In this document: piece after piece, positions 1-11,155 of the stretch
How positions within the stretch are numbered: position 1 is the first letter of the stretch
Layout: each line of letters starts with the position of its first letter
The notes under the pieces: generated by a model
What the model saw: the letters and a program-made list of their open reading frames with translations, nothing else
Database searches by the model: none
What the model was told of the DNA's origin: nothing
Position numbers and translations under genes: made by a program
NCBI GenBank assembly: GCA_015501055.1
Contig: JADNYV010000019.1
Location: forward strand, 62,001 to 126,000
DNA length: 64,000 nt
Direction: 5' to 3'
Source of the DNA: Mucidula mucida
Lineage: Eukaryota > Basidiomycota > Agaricomycetes > Agaricales > Physalacriaceae

Positions 1-879
1 ACGGTTATTTGTCAACTACCATCAGAACGACTGGCACAAATGGCTACCCTCTGCCGAATTTGTTTACAATGATCGGGTACACTCAACAACCAAAGTCACT
101 CCGTTCTTCGCAGACATGGGCAGACACCCCTACAAAGGCACCGCCCCGAAAACGGCATTGAGAAATGAGACTGCGCAGGAGTTTGCCGACGGTATGAGGA
201 AGACATGGGACGAAGTGGGGTCGGCATTGAAGATGGCAAAGAGGACATGAAACGGTTTTATGACAGGAAGCGGACAGAGCAGTGAGTACAAGGAAGGCGA
301 CAAAGTATGGCTGGAAGGGACGAATCTCAGCACGGACCGACCAATGAAGAAGCTCGATGACAAACGCTTCGGGCCGTTCAAAGTGATCAAGAAAGTCGGG
401 ACGAGCTCTTACAAGCTCCAGATTCCTCACACGTGGAAAAGCATCCATCCCGTGTTTAATGAGCCCTGTTGACGCCTTACCACGAGCCCCAATTTCCGAC
501 ACAATCCCGAGACACGGTCCGCCACCTGTTGGAAGGAGCCAAACCGGAATGGGAGGTTGAGAAAGTGGTTAATTCCCGGAAGTACCGCGGGGGTTTCCAA
601 TACAAGGTTCACTGGAAGGGTTATGGCACACACGAGCAGACATGGGAACCGGCATGCAATCTCAAGAATGCCGATGAAGCTATCCGATTTTCACCAACAG
701 TACCGAACAAGCCGAAGCCACCGCGCTTGCTCGCATTGAAGTCCTATGTCGCAGTTTCCATCCCATTTATTCCGACCCATGCCACCGCCCGATACCGAAC
801 CCCTCGACGTCATGCTACCCTCTGCAGCCCTCATAAAGCAACTCTGGCGCAGAATGGAACTTGCGCCTTAAGGAGGGGG
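1..879 (+). pseudogene. Ty3/gypsy chromovirus pol, 3' part (integrase C-terminus and chromodomain)
   Basis: The window opens inside a Ty3/gypsy polyprotein. The translation first gives the end of the integrase core (NYHQNDWHKWLPSAEFVYND), then the GDKVWLEGTNL / RFGPFKVIKKVG region of the integrase C-terminal domain, then a chromodomain around 560-690 (VEKVVNSRKYRGGFQYKVHW, WEP). A chromodomain after integrase defines the chromovirus clade, in which it steers integration. The reading frame breaks at about 255-290 and at about 466, each time by one base, so this copy is not a clean ORF. A purine tract at 870-879 ends the internal region directly before the LTR, as expected of the plus-strand primer site. 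Reverse transcriptase, protease and gag lie left of the window. Confidence 0.9.
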
Positions 880-882
880 TGA

Positions 883-1410
883 TGTTATGAATCACCATAT
901 TTTCACATTTTCACATCTTATCGTATCTTATCGGGGCCTTGTCTTATCAACCAACGGACCGTTTCATCATCTGTTTCGTCATCAATCATACCCCTTTTTA
1001 TTACCAAAGCCGTACTCATGTTGGATACACGTTCAACACATGGATGACATCATACATGCGATACCTTATGGACTTCCTATTGTATACACACCATCGACAC
1101 TCGTAGCACACATGGTTGTTTCAGTATTATTACTTACATGCAGTTACCACTCATATTTAATGGTTTCACGGACTAGTAGCATACAACACTGGATCAAGGG
1201 CGTGGAGCATCCCTAGTGGAAACGCGTATGGACAAGGAGTCCCAAACATAGACTTACTAGTATATAAGCAGTAGTGTAGTATCATTGTACTTTAGTTCCA
1301 ATCTCGTTTATACACCTGGCCTAGCCTAGTTCTACGAACGCAAACGCTTTCTTCCTTAGTTCTTGCTGTGGTACCTGGTTTAGTCTCGTGGCTATAGTCA
1401 GTCGCTAACA
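883..1410 (+). repeat. 3' LTR of the Ty3/gypsy element
   Basis: The segment starts TGTTA directly after the polypurine tract and ends TAACA, giving the short inverted ends typical of LTRs; its length is 528 bp. A TATATAA box at about 1260-1266 is a plausible LTR promoter. Immediately after it copia coding sequence resumes, so the gypsy element is nested inside the copia element. The 5' LTR is outside the window, so the target-site duplication cannot be checked here. Confidence 0.8.
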
Positions 1411-3594
1411 GGAACTCTATGCCGACGAGGAGGCATCCTGGGAAGATTCCTGCAGAGAAGATGCTGGGCAGCGACAGAGCGTCGCATATTTCCGTGTATG
1501 GGGGAGTCTTTGTAAGGCTAAGGGCCAGTTGTCAATGGTGCCAGGGTGGACGGAGCGAGCAAGTTGGACGACCGCGGAATCCCCGCTACTCTGATTGGGT
1601 ATGGAGTTGGTGCGGGAAATTATGTCCTTGTTGATGACCGCGGCGTTCAGTTTGTCAGCCGTAATGTTGAGTTTGACGAGACACGTCGTAGAGATGGAGG
1701 AGGTGAAGGAATTTTGGGGATGAGGACGAGAACGAGCTTCAAACGCCGGTGCACACGGATGCATTCAATAGTGCCCCACCTAATTTGGTGGTCGCTCCAG
1801 GTGACGAAGCAAAGTTTGAATCTTCTACTCCTTCTATTACCTCATCTTCTTCATCTTTGATTCCCTTGGCTAACAATACACCTTCTCAGCCCGAATCACA
1901 ACGCTTCTCCCGTATCCCAGTCCCCACGCGCGCGTCCCTCAAAAACACAGCCTACAAGAAACGCAAAGAACTCGCCCAAGCCGCTGGTGAAGACTGGGCA
2001 GTTGATCACCCAACGGCCAATGCCGCATCCGCCAAAGTTGACGACACTTACGAACCCAAGACGTACAACAAGGCTATGTCTCTTGACGCCAAACGCTGGA
2101 CCGCTGCCATGGACGTCGAAATAGATCTCCATCGACGCAAAGGGACGTGGGAGTTGGGGTTCCCACCGCCCGGTGCGAATATCATGGCAGGTCGATGGGT
2201 CTATGCCGTCAAGAAAGATGGCAATGGTCAGCGGATTCGAGATAAAGCTTGCTGGGTTGGTAAGGGCTACACCCAGCAGCTAGGCATTAATTATAACGAG
2301 ATGTGGGCTGCTGTGGCGCGTATGGAATCTATTCGCATGATGGCAGCTGTCGCAGTCGCTGAACGTCTTCATGTATGGCAGGTCGATTTCGAAGCGGCAT
2401 TCCTAAACAGCAACACAAAGGAAGAGATTTGGATGCAGCAACCACCAGGTTACGAGGTGAAAGGACGCGAGGACGAGAAGTGTAGATTGAAGAAGACGAT
2501 TTATGGAACTATGCAGGGCGGTCATGATTGGGCGGGGACGTTGCAGGTAACTTACAACGAGTTGGATTACAAGACCTCAAGGGCGGATCCTTGTGTGTGG
2601 GTTAGGAAGGGCGAAGATGGTGAGTATACACTCACGGCGACCTACACAGATGATGTGCTAGGCGCGTCGGCCTCACCATTCGAGGCAGAGAAGAGGAAGG
2701 CAGAGATTGGCAGGATCTGGGACATTCGCAACGTCTTTGATGAAGAACGTCTACTTGGTATGACCATCCTCAGGAGTTCAACGACGGAACCATCTCCCTC
2801 TCCCAGCGCAGATATTCTGAGAAAGTCTTCAGGCAACACGACCTCAAAAATATTCCCCTCCACTCTATCCCTCTTTCTGTCGGCACATCCCTTACGAATG
2901 AGATGTCCCCTACCACAGACGAAGAACAAGCTGACATGAAGGACAAACCTTACAAGTCCCTTCTTGGCGCCGTTATGTGGGGACAACTCGGGACGCGCCC
3001 CGACCTCTCATACGCCGTCAGTGTTCTGTCCCGTTACCAAACCAATCCTGGACTCAAACACTGGAAGGCTCTCCTGCACGTACTTGGATATATCCGAAAA
3101 ACCATCAAATTTGGACTCATCTTCTCCTCCGGCGAGCCACTTGCCCCAGTCAGGTATGTTGACGCCGACTACGCGGGATGCAAGGATACCCGTCGTTCCA
3201 CTTCCGGCCAGGTTTTTATGATGGCGGGTACGCCAGTCTCCTGGAGCGCAAAGAGACAATTGACGGTCGCGCTATCCACTGTTGAATCAGAGTATATCTC
3301 TATTTCACGTGCTGGTCAGCAGATGCGATGGATGTATTCCTGGCTCGAGGAGATTGAGATGCCGCAGGAGAAGCCGGGTATCTTATGGGGCGATAACCGC
3401 GGTGCCATTGACCTTACCAAGACGACAAAATCGCACGCAAAGGTCAAGCATATCAACATTCGCCATCATTACATTCGCGAACTTGTCGCCGGGAAGGAAA
3501 TCCAAGTCAACTTTATTCGTGGCATGGAGAATCCCGCGGACATCTTCACCAAGGCCTCGCTCGAGACGCCCATTACCGTTGCCTTGCCACGCTG
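1411..3594 (+). pseudogene. Ty1/copia pol remnant (integrase end, reverse transcriptase, RNase H)
   Basis: The piece begins with the end of a copia integrase (FRVWGSLCKA near 1490, then KLDDRGIPATLIGYG near 1561). A RVT_2 reverse transcriptase follows at about 2050-2760, with VDFEAAFLNS, IYGTMQGG and the YTDD form of the catalytic YxDD box. RNase H is at about 2960-3594, with VDADYAGCKDTRRSTSGQVF, STVESEYIS and KHINIRHHYIRE. At least three frame changes (near 1550, 1750 and 2880) separate the parts, so it cannot encode one polyprotein as given. The left part is cut off by the gypsy insertion ending at 1410. The stop at 3592-3594 is the natural end of pol. Confidence 0.92.
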
Positions 3595-3791
3595 AACATT
3601 GGGGAGATTGATGACTAGTCGTCGGATCTGGGAGTGTTGGAAGGAGACCGACGACGGGCGGTGATTTCCTTTATATCTATGGACTCCTATATGTAACTAC
3701 TTAAACCTTCCGATCGTTCATACCACCTCAGTCGTTTCTACTACTTGTGCCCGACTGAGAAGCTTACCGTAACCGTTTTCCTTACTTTAAA
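3595..3791 (+). mobile_element. Copia 3' noncoding region and probable short LTR
   Basis: Sequence between the copia pol stop and the start of the duplicated host segment. A candidate LTR start (TGTTGG) lies at 3635 after a short purine-rich run. The right end must lie near 3791, because host sequence identical to 19118 onward begins there. The exact ends and the target duplication are unresolved. Confidence 0.5.
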
Positions 3792-4769
3792 AAGAGTCTC
3801 CGACGTTAAACACGGTTGGCGCGCAGGCCGAGCCTGGCGTTGGCGCACGCATCGGAAGGACATCATACCACTCCGATTGCGTGTAGTTCGGATTGGGGTT
3901 AAAAATCGTGATGGTTTCGTATCCGAACCAAGGCAACTAAAAGTATGTTAGCACCAAAACTCTCAAGCAACAAGGATGACGAACCATTCAGAACAGTCAA
4001 TAGACCAACGACGATTAAACCGAAAAATAGGACAACGGGAGCGAACCACGGATAGGAATTGGGCGGGTTATGTTGTACTCGATGGCCATGACACCCGTTA
4101 CGAGCAGAAGGAGCCAGATTCTACATTTTATACAGCGCGGAGGTACCTCCTAAGCAGAGCTATTGAGACAGGCTCAATGCATGATCGAAAGGAGACGTCA
4201 ACACAGCAATGCCAAGATTGACTCAACCTGGTAGACCGTCGCCAAAATTCTTTGTTGTTGACAGATTCGTCGTGTCAACATGAAAGGCAAAGATACCAGC
4301 TATGCTCGTCTTTCCAGCATGGGGCCCTTTGGATTGAAGAACAGCCCAAAGAGCGACGACTAATCTTCAGGACAGCGAAGGACAGCGATCGGTTGACTCT
4401 GAATCTACTGTCTGACGTACCGCCTTTTGCTTGGCTTCTGTTTGAGTTACGGATCCTGGACAATGTTAATGAACGTTAGATTTACTCTTTACAACCTGTT
4501 ATCATCACTGGTTCAAAGTGCACGCCCTCAGCTTGTTATAGCCCAACTTGAGTCAGTAAAAAGGCGCATAGCAAGCTCCCAACGGTACTGACTGCTGACA
4601 GTCGATTAAAGAGTGAATCGAGGCAGCTAAGACGTAGTCAATTGCTGTGCAAGCATTCTGAGTTGTCATTGAAGCGGGAGAGCGCGCGACGTCGATTGCC
4701 GAATCCGGAACAGTGTCCCGATCGCTTTTTCGGTTTTCCTTTTCATATCGCGCATCCACCTTTGTGCTC
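3792..4769 (-). pseudogene. Duplicated 5' part of a membrane-protein gene plus its upstream region
   Basis: This segment repeats 19118-20096 in the same orientation. By reading I found no base substitutions over about 978 bp. The only differences are single-base indels clustered at about 3927, 3955, 4023-4031 and 4051. It holds, on the minus strand, the first two recognisable exons of the membrane protein that is complete at 17.9-19.5 kb, and then its upstream region up to about 45 bp before the start codon of the gene at 20142. The indels break the exon frame. The left edge abuts the copia element, which therefore sits within this duplicate. The right edge abuts the inverted DUB-cassette block at 4770. 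Confidence 0.9.
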
Positions 4770-6666
4770 TTATCTCGACCTCAAATAAGAGCAGCGCTGT
4801 CATAGCTGGCATTAGTAAAATGCTTCCCCACTCAGACGCAGACACGTACCTTCCTTGACCTCGCCCCACTGCCAGCACTCCTGATTACTCTTGATCCAAA
4901 GATCTATCGGGATATGGGCGTTGAATATCCTTCCCCAGGCGATGGCGGGACTGGTCCGATCCCCGCGTGGCCAAGAAATGCAGTAACCACTGTCAGATAC
5001 GTGGGCATTGGCGTTCAGCCATAACTTAACTAGAAGTAGTTGTCACGGTCAGAGTTTGCGTAGAACGGGAGAAGAGGAAGGCCTCCAGGCGGGAGAGCGA
5101 AGCACGCGACCAATAAGGTCGAATTCAAAGTTGAGCTTATTCAAGTAACTCATTAAAAATTCTCCTGAGTCTTCCTCGCTTTGCATTATGAGCTAATAAA
5201 GGAGAATGTTAGAAGGGGGACCTAAATGGTAAAACTGAACGAACTTTCTCGCCTTGCTCAACTGTAATAGGCGTTGCCTTGAACAAGTCCGGCATAGCAG
5301 CAGTAAGCGCAGCGAAGAGCTTTGTACTAGGCTCGAGAGGATGGCCGACCGTGACGTCTTCGCTGATCCAGAAATTATGTTGGGGATCCCGATTGGTACC
5401 AGCCTTGTGATAGAACATCCTTATGAAGTCGACCGTCGCATGAACAAGTGGAGCTACGTGGATGAACTCGTCACGTTTCAGAACCTCCCCAAGTTGCAGA
5501 AAAAGCTGAGCAAACGCCGAAGTGTGGACGAGGCCTTGCAAAGCCGCATTTCGGAAACACATGTTGTGTGGGTTATGTAGCCCGTGACTGTCAAAGCGCC
5601 ATTGACAGGGATCGGCAATGTCTGCGCCATTTTGAATAAGATCTTTGAGTTTAGCTAGTCGCTGAGTGTCGACGGTCTGTACAGGTACACTGGACGAAGA
5701 AGCAGAATTCGGTCCACGAGACACAGTGTCGACCAGCGGAGCCGAATGAGTTCCAAGACGGTTGTTGTCTGCCATTGGTGAGCTCGAGGAGGCTGCGAAT
5801 GGCGGAGATGACGAGCTTGGCTTTGTCGGTGTCGGATGCTGATGAGTACGAGGCACACTTGAATGTGAGGGGCAAGGTGGCGCGGAGGGAGTAGCAGAAG
5901 TAGCTTTTAGCGCCCGTGGTTCCGGCTGCGACCTGCTTTGAGGAATACACTGCTGAGCAGCGGAAGGGCGATTAGGTGGGACACTCTGTAAGGTACGGGG
6001 CGTAGGCATCGATGCTCGAGGTTGTGTGCCCGATTTCGGATACAGATTGTTGATCTGGCCCGACGATTGCGATGCTTTTGGAACAGGCGGAGTCCTAGAA
6101 GACCGTGGCTCTACAGTCGGAACGTAGCTGGAAGCGGAACGTGGGGTTTGGGGCATCACCCCAAATACAGGAGTATCGATACGTGAAGCGTTCTGGCTTA
6201 GCGGATGGAGGGTATATGAAGAGTCTTCACGTTGTGGGACGCTTGGCTGTCTCTGTGAACGCGAGCGAGAGTAGTAAAGAGGTTCATGAGCTTGGAACGG
6301 AGGGATGACGGGAGGAGGAGAAGGAAAGCGCTGTTGGCTTCTCGGCGCGTAGATCCTCGGGTCATACCGTTTTCTGTGCAACACTCCCAGGTCGTAAGTG
6401 TCAATATTTGGCTGGCGCACGTCCTGAAGAGGTGTATACAGAGGCAGAGAGTTTTCGGCAGGCTGATAACGACTTCCAAAGGAAGCGTCCCAATTGAAGG
6501 CCACGACTTTCTCCGCCAAGACGAAAATCTCTGCATTGAGTGCGCAACACTGCTTCATAACATCGCCACACTTGTTCTGGATTTCGGCGTAGGTAGGGGG
6601 GAACTCGACAGGATACAGCTTTGAGAATTGTCCTTGAGGGTGGCTGGCTTCACGATTGATTGCCAT
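4770..6666 (-). pseudogene. USP10-like deubiquitinase, 5' part, joined to a P3 fragment (block A)
   Basis: The first exon runs from the ATG at 6666 into an intron beginning at about 5250. It encodes a conserved N-terminus (MAINREASHPQGQFSKLYPV), a Pro/Ser-rich region at about residues 85-330, and the USP Cys box near residue 365 (GLHNPHNMCFRNAALQGLVH). The in-frame stop at 5209 lies in the intron. The next exon begins at about 5193 and is cut at about 5070 by a 1.19-kb deletion that fuses it to sequence from inside a P3 gene (about 4780-5065). The catalytic His box is absent. Compared with copy C this copy has a shorter proline run and lacks three residues before ASQSSGQ. It is therefore a truncated copy, possibly making a catalytically dead N-terminal fragment. 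Confidence 0.85.
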
Positions 6667-7775
6667 GGCGCGTACGTCTACGAGAGTGAATCAGTTATGC
6701 TCTACATAGATGCGGAAACCGAACGTACTGACTTTCTTCTCTGTTGCCGTCAGGACGCGTCTCTCGCGACAAGACGAATTAGATGGGTGGGAGATAAACG
6801 CCTTTTCTTGATGTCATTTATACAAAGCGTCGCCACAACCTGTTTAGGGAGTGTCTTTGCATCAAAAGAAAAGAGGAACGCCCATACCATCATTTCGCCA
6901 CAATTGTTGTTCTTTAGCGAGCTTTGATTATCCTTGTCTCCATCGAAGGATCAGCGCTCAGCGCTGGGTCGCCGTCATGTTGAAGTCAATAGATGTATGC
7001 CAAAAGCTAGACCATCTGTTTCGTTGCACGTCGAACCCATTTCAGCGCCTCGGAATGTGGTGCCTCCCGGTAAAACGGAAAGCGTTAAAGGTAGGCATGT
7101 ATCCCACGCCACATATTGATACGATGCGATCAAACAGCTTCGAACAGTGTATACGAGCAGCCGCCTATGCTGTTGCGACGGTTAGGAAGGCCAGGAAGTG
7201 GACGTGGAAGAAAAGGCTACTTTCGGCTTTCTCCGATCCTCAGTTGACATCTATATCATGACCCACACCATCCGAAGCTAAGTATTGTACTGGTATTGTA
7301 CGACGACGACCTGCAGAATGTCTACAGACTTGTAGATGACTTAATACGGCCATAATCTCATTCACTTGCGAAAACGGCTTGAAATACTTTGTTTTAGAGA
7401 GGATATCCATCGACGCATGTGGCCTCCTCCCACCGACTTCCGCGGTCAAGGGCTTAGACAAACAACGCGTAAACAAACAACTCAGACGCAGACACCCTGT
7501 CTATTCCCAGATTGGACCTCCCACGATGCCCATTTCTCCAGAATATAGTTGCACCCGCTGTAGCTCATTCTTAATTGTCTCCAGCTAGCCATCATTCTAA
7601 TTGTTTTCTCCAGGCCTGGATACTGAACTTGCTGGTATTGTTGATTGCCCAAAGAAGGTCGACAATAAGTATAGATGTATCTCCGCTGAAGATAAATAAG
7701 GCGGGCAACAGGAAGAAGTCTTTCTTGCTTCATATCAGTACTTCCTCCTTGTGCATCGCCTTCAATCAACAATCC

Positions 7776-9352
7776 ATGTTACGGACAGGCTCCTCCGTAC
7801 GCAGCCATCACGGCGCTCCGCCGCGATCACCCAGAGAGCGGACGCGCAGGAGTACGCGCAATGAGCAGCTTGCAGCCCTCATTGCAGCCTTCAAGAGAAC
7901 CCAGTTAGAACCTGATTCTAACGCTGGCTCTTCCGTTGCGTCCACCCAAGTTACGAACGTGTCTACAGTCTCCCGGTCTCCCGGTTACTACGCGTACGAG
8001 CCAAGCGAGACAAGTGAAGTGAGCGACACTTCCACCGTCTGCTGGTCAGACTACGAAGGCTCCATTGTTACAAGGCGTCCTCGCCCTGACTCTTCTGCCG
8101 TCTCAGCCGGCCGGCCTCCTGGCGGCGGTCCTACTTCATACGAGCCGAGCGAGATTAGTGAAGTCAGCGACCAGTCCACGGTATGTTGGTCAGACTACGA
8201 AGATTCTAATACTACACCTCCGAGCACACGGCATCCTCGTCCCAATCCGGACCGCTCGAATGCTGAACCAGCTTCGCTTCCTCGAGAAACGTTCCTTCCC
8301 ATCTCCGATATCAATGACTTCAGTGCAATTCAGATCATCTTGGCTTTGATTCATGATTGTCTTCTTGCCGTTGACAACCTTTTCCATGGTCATCGCCCTC
8401 CAAACGTCTTCGAGCATCGTTATCGTTTGCTGTCTCTATACATCGTGGCAGATGATGTATCCGCTTTTCGCAGACCCTTACAGCTGCAAGGATTCCATCT
8501 GCGGTACTTGGCTATCGAAAAGCTGCTCGAGTTACGCCAGAAAACACTTTTCGCTACTAGAGAAGAGCTAAATCTTCTTTTGAACAGTAGCCGCCGAAGT
8601 GAAATACATACGGTGCGGGATATCATCGAGTATCTTCGACAAGAACCCCTAGGGAATGTTTTCAGCGACGACGATTGGATTTCGTTCCAGCGAGTCCTAG
8701 ACAAGATTGACTCCTACTTGACAGACCACGGCCGCCTTCGGAATGGGTAGATATCATCTCGAGAGACATCAGGTCGTTCCTTGATATACGGCCTTTCCGC
8801 GATGTTGTCCGTTCAATACCTTCACGGAAGTCACACCTGCACGCGAAGTCGCTATGTTGATGACATTCTCTTTGGCCTGTGGGGTATTCATACCAAGGCT
8901 TTCTCCGGACCATCGGACACTCAATTCATCTCTCTCACCGATGACTCCAGGCGTACGCCTTACTCTGATGAGCGCCGAATGCGCCATATTCGTCAGCTAG
9001 TCTTATGTCGGGATGTTGTATGCGGTGTTCTGCCGGGCCCTTCTCCTATGACAATGCGAGGTGCCTACACCACGTATCTTCGGCCTGTCTTGTCGGTATC
9101 GAGACAACTTTACGGTTTCTGTGAGTTTTCATCATTCAATGGCATTGAGCCACCCTCTGATGCAGTACAGGGGCGGCGTTGCCCTCGCAGGAGTCTGCAG
9201 AGCTGGAAAACTATATCAAAACTTTCTTCATTGTAACGTATGAGGAGAGGATGGACTGGTGTAAGGACTTTCAGTTGATGGCGCTGCATACTATGATGAA
9301 CCACGTTACGGACTTGCACAAGAGGTACTTCTCTCGCGATTCTACAGCATAG
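7776..9352 (+). pseudogene. G2 protein of unknown function, block A copy
   Basis: Near-identical to the copy at 44195-45772. It starts MLRTGSSVRSHHGAPPRSPR and has two internal repeats of the motif SEVSDxSTVCWSDY (about residues 90-106 and 130-147). A globular region follows (LPISDINDFSAIQIILALIH onward). Relative to copies B and C it lacks single bases at about 8735, 8810 and 8853, so as given the frame closes at 8748. The last exon (about 9192-9352) ends DLHKRYFSRDSTA and reads in the expected frame. It converges on the P3 copy with 13 nt between stop codons. The single-base losses may be sequencing errors, because copy B is intact at these sites and broken elsewhere. Confidence 0.75.
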
Positions 9353-9365
9353 AATCGTAGGGACA

Positions 9366-10300
9366 CTACGCGAAGATACAGCCTCGCGATCGTAAATCAA
9401 AGAACTCTTGAAACATCTTGTCCTGGAGTGTCTTCGACATTGCTGAGTATATAGATGTCGGTTGAGTACAATGATATGATCTCAAAGGTGGACTCACCCT
9501 TCAGTAATGCTCCGCAATTCATGGGATACCAATCAAAATCATCGACTCTCTTCTGCAGGGCAAGCACGACATTATCTCTTTGCAATTGCCCTTCCGTATC
9601 TTCGAACACCTCTTTCCACCATCTTCGTACTGCGGAAACAGGGTACAACCTTGTTCCTCCTCTCGGTAAAAAGACGGTGTCACTCGAAGCTGGCCTGCAA
9701 CTATTGAGTGAAATAACCGTCTCCACTAAGTACTAACTGTCAGTGAGCATCATTATCTCTGTGAAAATTCACTTACTCCACTTCTTCTGACGCGCAAGTA
9801 CGGTATCTCGACTTTGAGTAGGAGCAACACTGTGTCGGATGTGTGGCGTAAGTATGTTCGAGTGACAAAACGAATGCGCTCACTTTCTTTGATGTGCCTC
9901 CATACCTACCTTTTCATACAACAGTGCAGGCTTGTGCCAGAGATCTATCGGGATCCCATCAAAGAGGATATCCCAAACGGCCTTTGCGTTGCTAGGGTGT
10001 CCGTGAGGCCAAATCACGCCAGCCACCAAGTCGTCATAATCAGTGTTGTTCGCGTTTAACCATAGGTCAACTGGAAGAACGTTCAGTGTACATACCAGCG
10101 CATTGATGTGTCTCGCACCATAGGGACCGATGAGGTCTCCGTATGCAGCCGTTTGCGCAAGTTCCAAGTAATTTTCACTGGCAGCAGCTAGCTTTCGTCG
10201 TTGCTCGTCATATTGCTCGTCATAACTTAGAGGTTGACTGTATATCGCAAAGGAGGATTAGTCTTGGCGTATCATCATATGCAAGCCCACTATCGGTCAT
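9366..10300 (-). pseudogene. P3 protein of unknown function, block A copy
   Basis: The copy follows the exon plan of P3 at 43243-44181. A tiny first exon (MTDS) starts at 10300 and is followed by YDEQYDEQRRKLAAASENYL, then LWLNANNTDYDDLVAGVIWP, then METVISLNSCRPASSDTVFL and WKEVFEDTEGQL. Near 9917 it has two bases fewer than copy B (after LLYEK), which shifts the frame before the third intron. It is listed as broken unless splicing or sequence error explains the difference. No known domain is recognised. Confidence 0.7.
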
Positions 10301-10435
10301 GATTGGATTGAAGGGTGTAGGAAGAACAGTTGATTGCTGAATGAGAGGTGGCTGCGGTTACTTATAGAGAAACGAGACAACGACCTTGATACAGAACAAG
10401 ATACATCATTGCCTTACCTTCATCCAAAGACGATT

Positions 10436-11155
10436 TGTTCATAAAAAAGAACATAGGTGTCTTATGGGAAGGCGGGTTCATTACAGAAGGCCGCCTGAGA
10501 GACCGAATGTCGTCCCTCGGGGCAGCAGAGACCATCCGTCGTTCACCCGAAACCAAGGACGAACATCGTCTTCCTCTCGCGCACGATGATAGTCAATGCC
10601 ATGACCGGGATGCGTCACGTCGGCAGTATAATGGCCAGTAACGGCGGAGCTTCCGTGTTGGTACACAACTATAACAGTTGTATTACATCTCGGCAAACGA
10701 GACGAAAGTGTCACTTACCTCCCACGAGTTTGTACTTGCTATTGAAGGGATGCCTACCATAAGGTGCTATCAGCTCTGTCTGTCGTAAGCATCACACATT
10801 GGTTGAATGAATCGCCACCTGCCTGGGGGTACGTTCACAATTGTATCCACACGAATCGGTCTGAATTCTTTTCTGGTTCCCTTGGCCTTGCTGTCAAAGA
10901 CCCATCGTCCAAGTTGTATCACAAGCACAGTAGGTAATTGCTCAAGGTAACGCTGTTGTCCTAGTAGTCGGAAAAAAGTTCGAATGCCACTCGCAACATC
11001 GAAAACTGTTTCCTACTCGAAATTAGTACATATGTCAAGAGTGTTCATTGGATGTTTGCTTACCGTTACGGGGAGTCGCAATACGAATTCAGAGGTGTCA
11101 GAGATGCACCAATTACTGAATAACCGGGATACCGCAGTCTTCTTCGTGCTCTCGA
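10436..11155 (-). pseudogene. 3' fragment of a USP10-like deubiquitinase (block A)
   Basis: Matches the last exons of the DUB at 40593-42953, starting within the exon that ends SEFVLRLPVT. It keeps the segment FEQLPSVLVIQLGRWVFDSK and the His box (VVYQHGSSAVTGHYTADV here, with H to Q at one position). A single-base difference near 10470 removes the usual stop context, and about 150 bp after the gene is missing relative to copy B. The Cys-box half is absent, because the block ends against the kinase copy. Confidence 0.8.

Larger units (their letters stand above)
4770..11155. repeat. Inverted, rearranged copy of the DUB-cassette region (block A)
   Basis: Read on the minus strand, this block has the same order as 42.2-50.6 kb: the 3' part of a DUB gene, P3, G2 (opposite strand), the 5' part of the next DUB, then a fragment of the next P3. 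It lacks the 582-bp MITE found in the forward copy at 46155-46736. It also has an internal deletion at about 5070, where sequence matching 49098 joins sequence matching about 50287. Identity to the forward copy is high but includes real substitutions. The left edge meets the 978-bp host duplicate and the right edge meets the first kinase copy. Confidence 0.88.
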
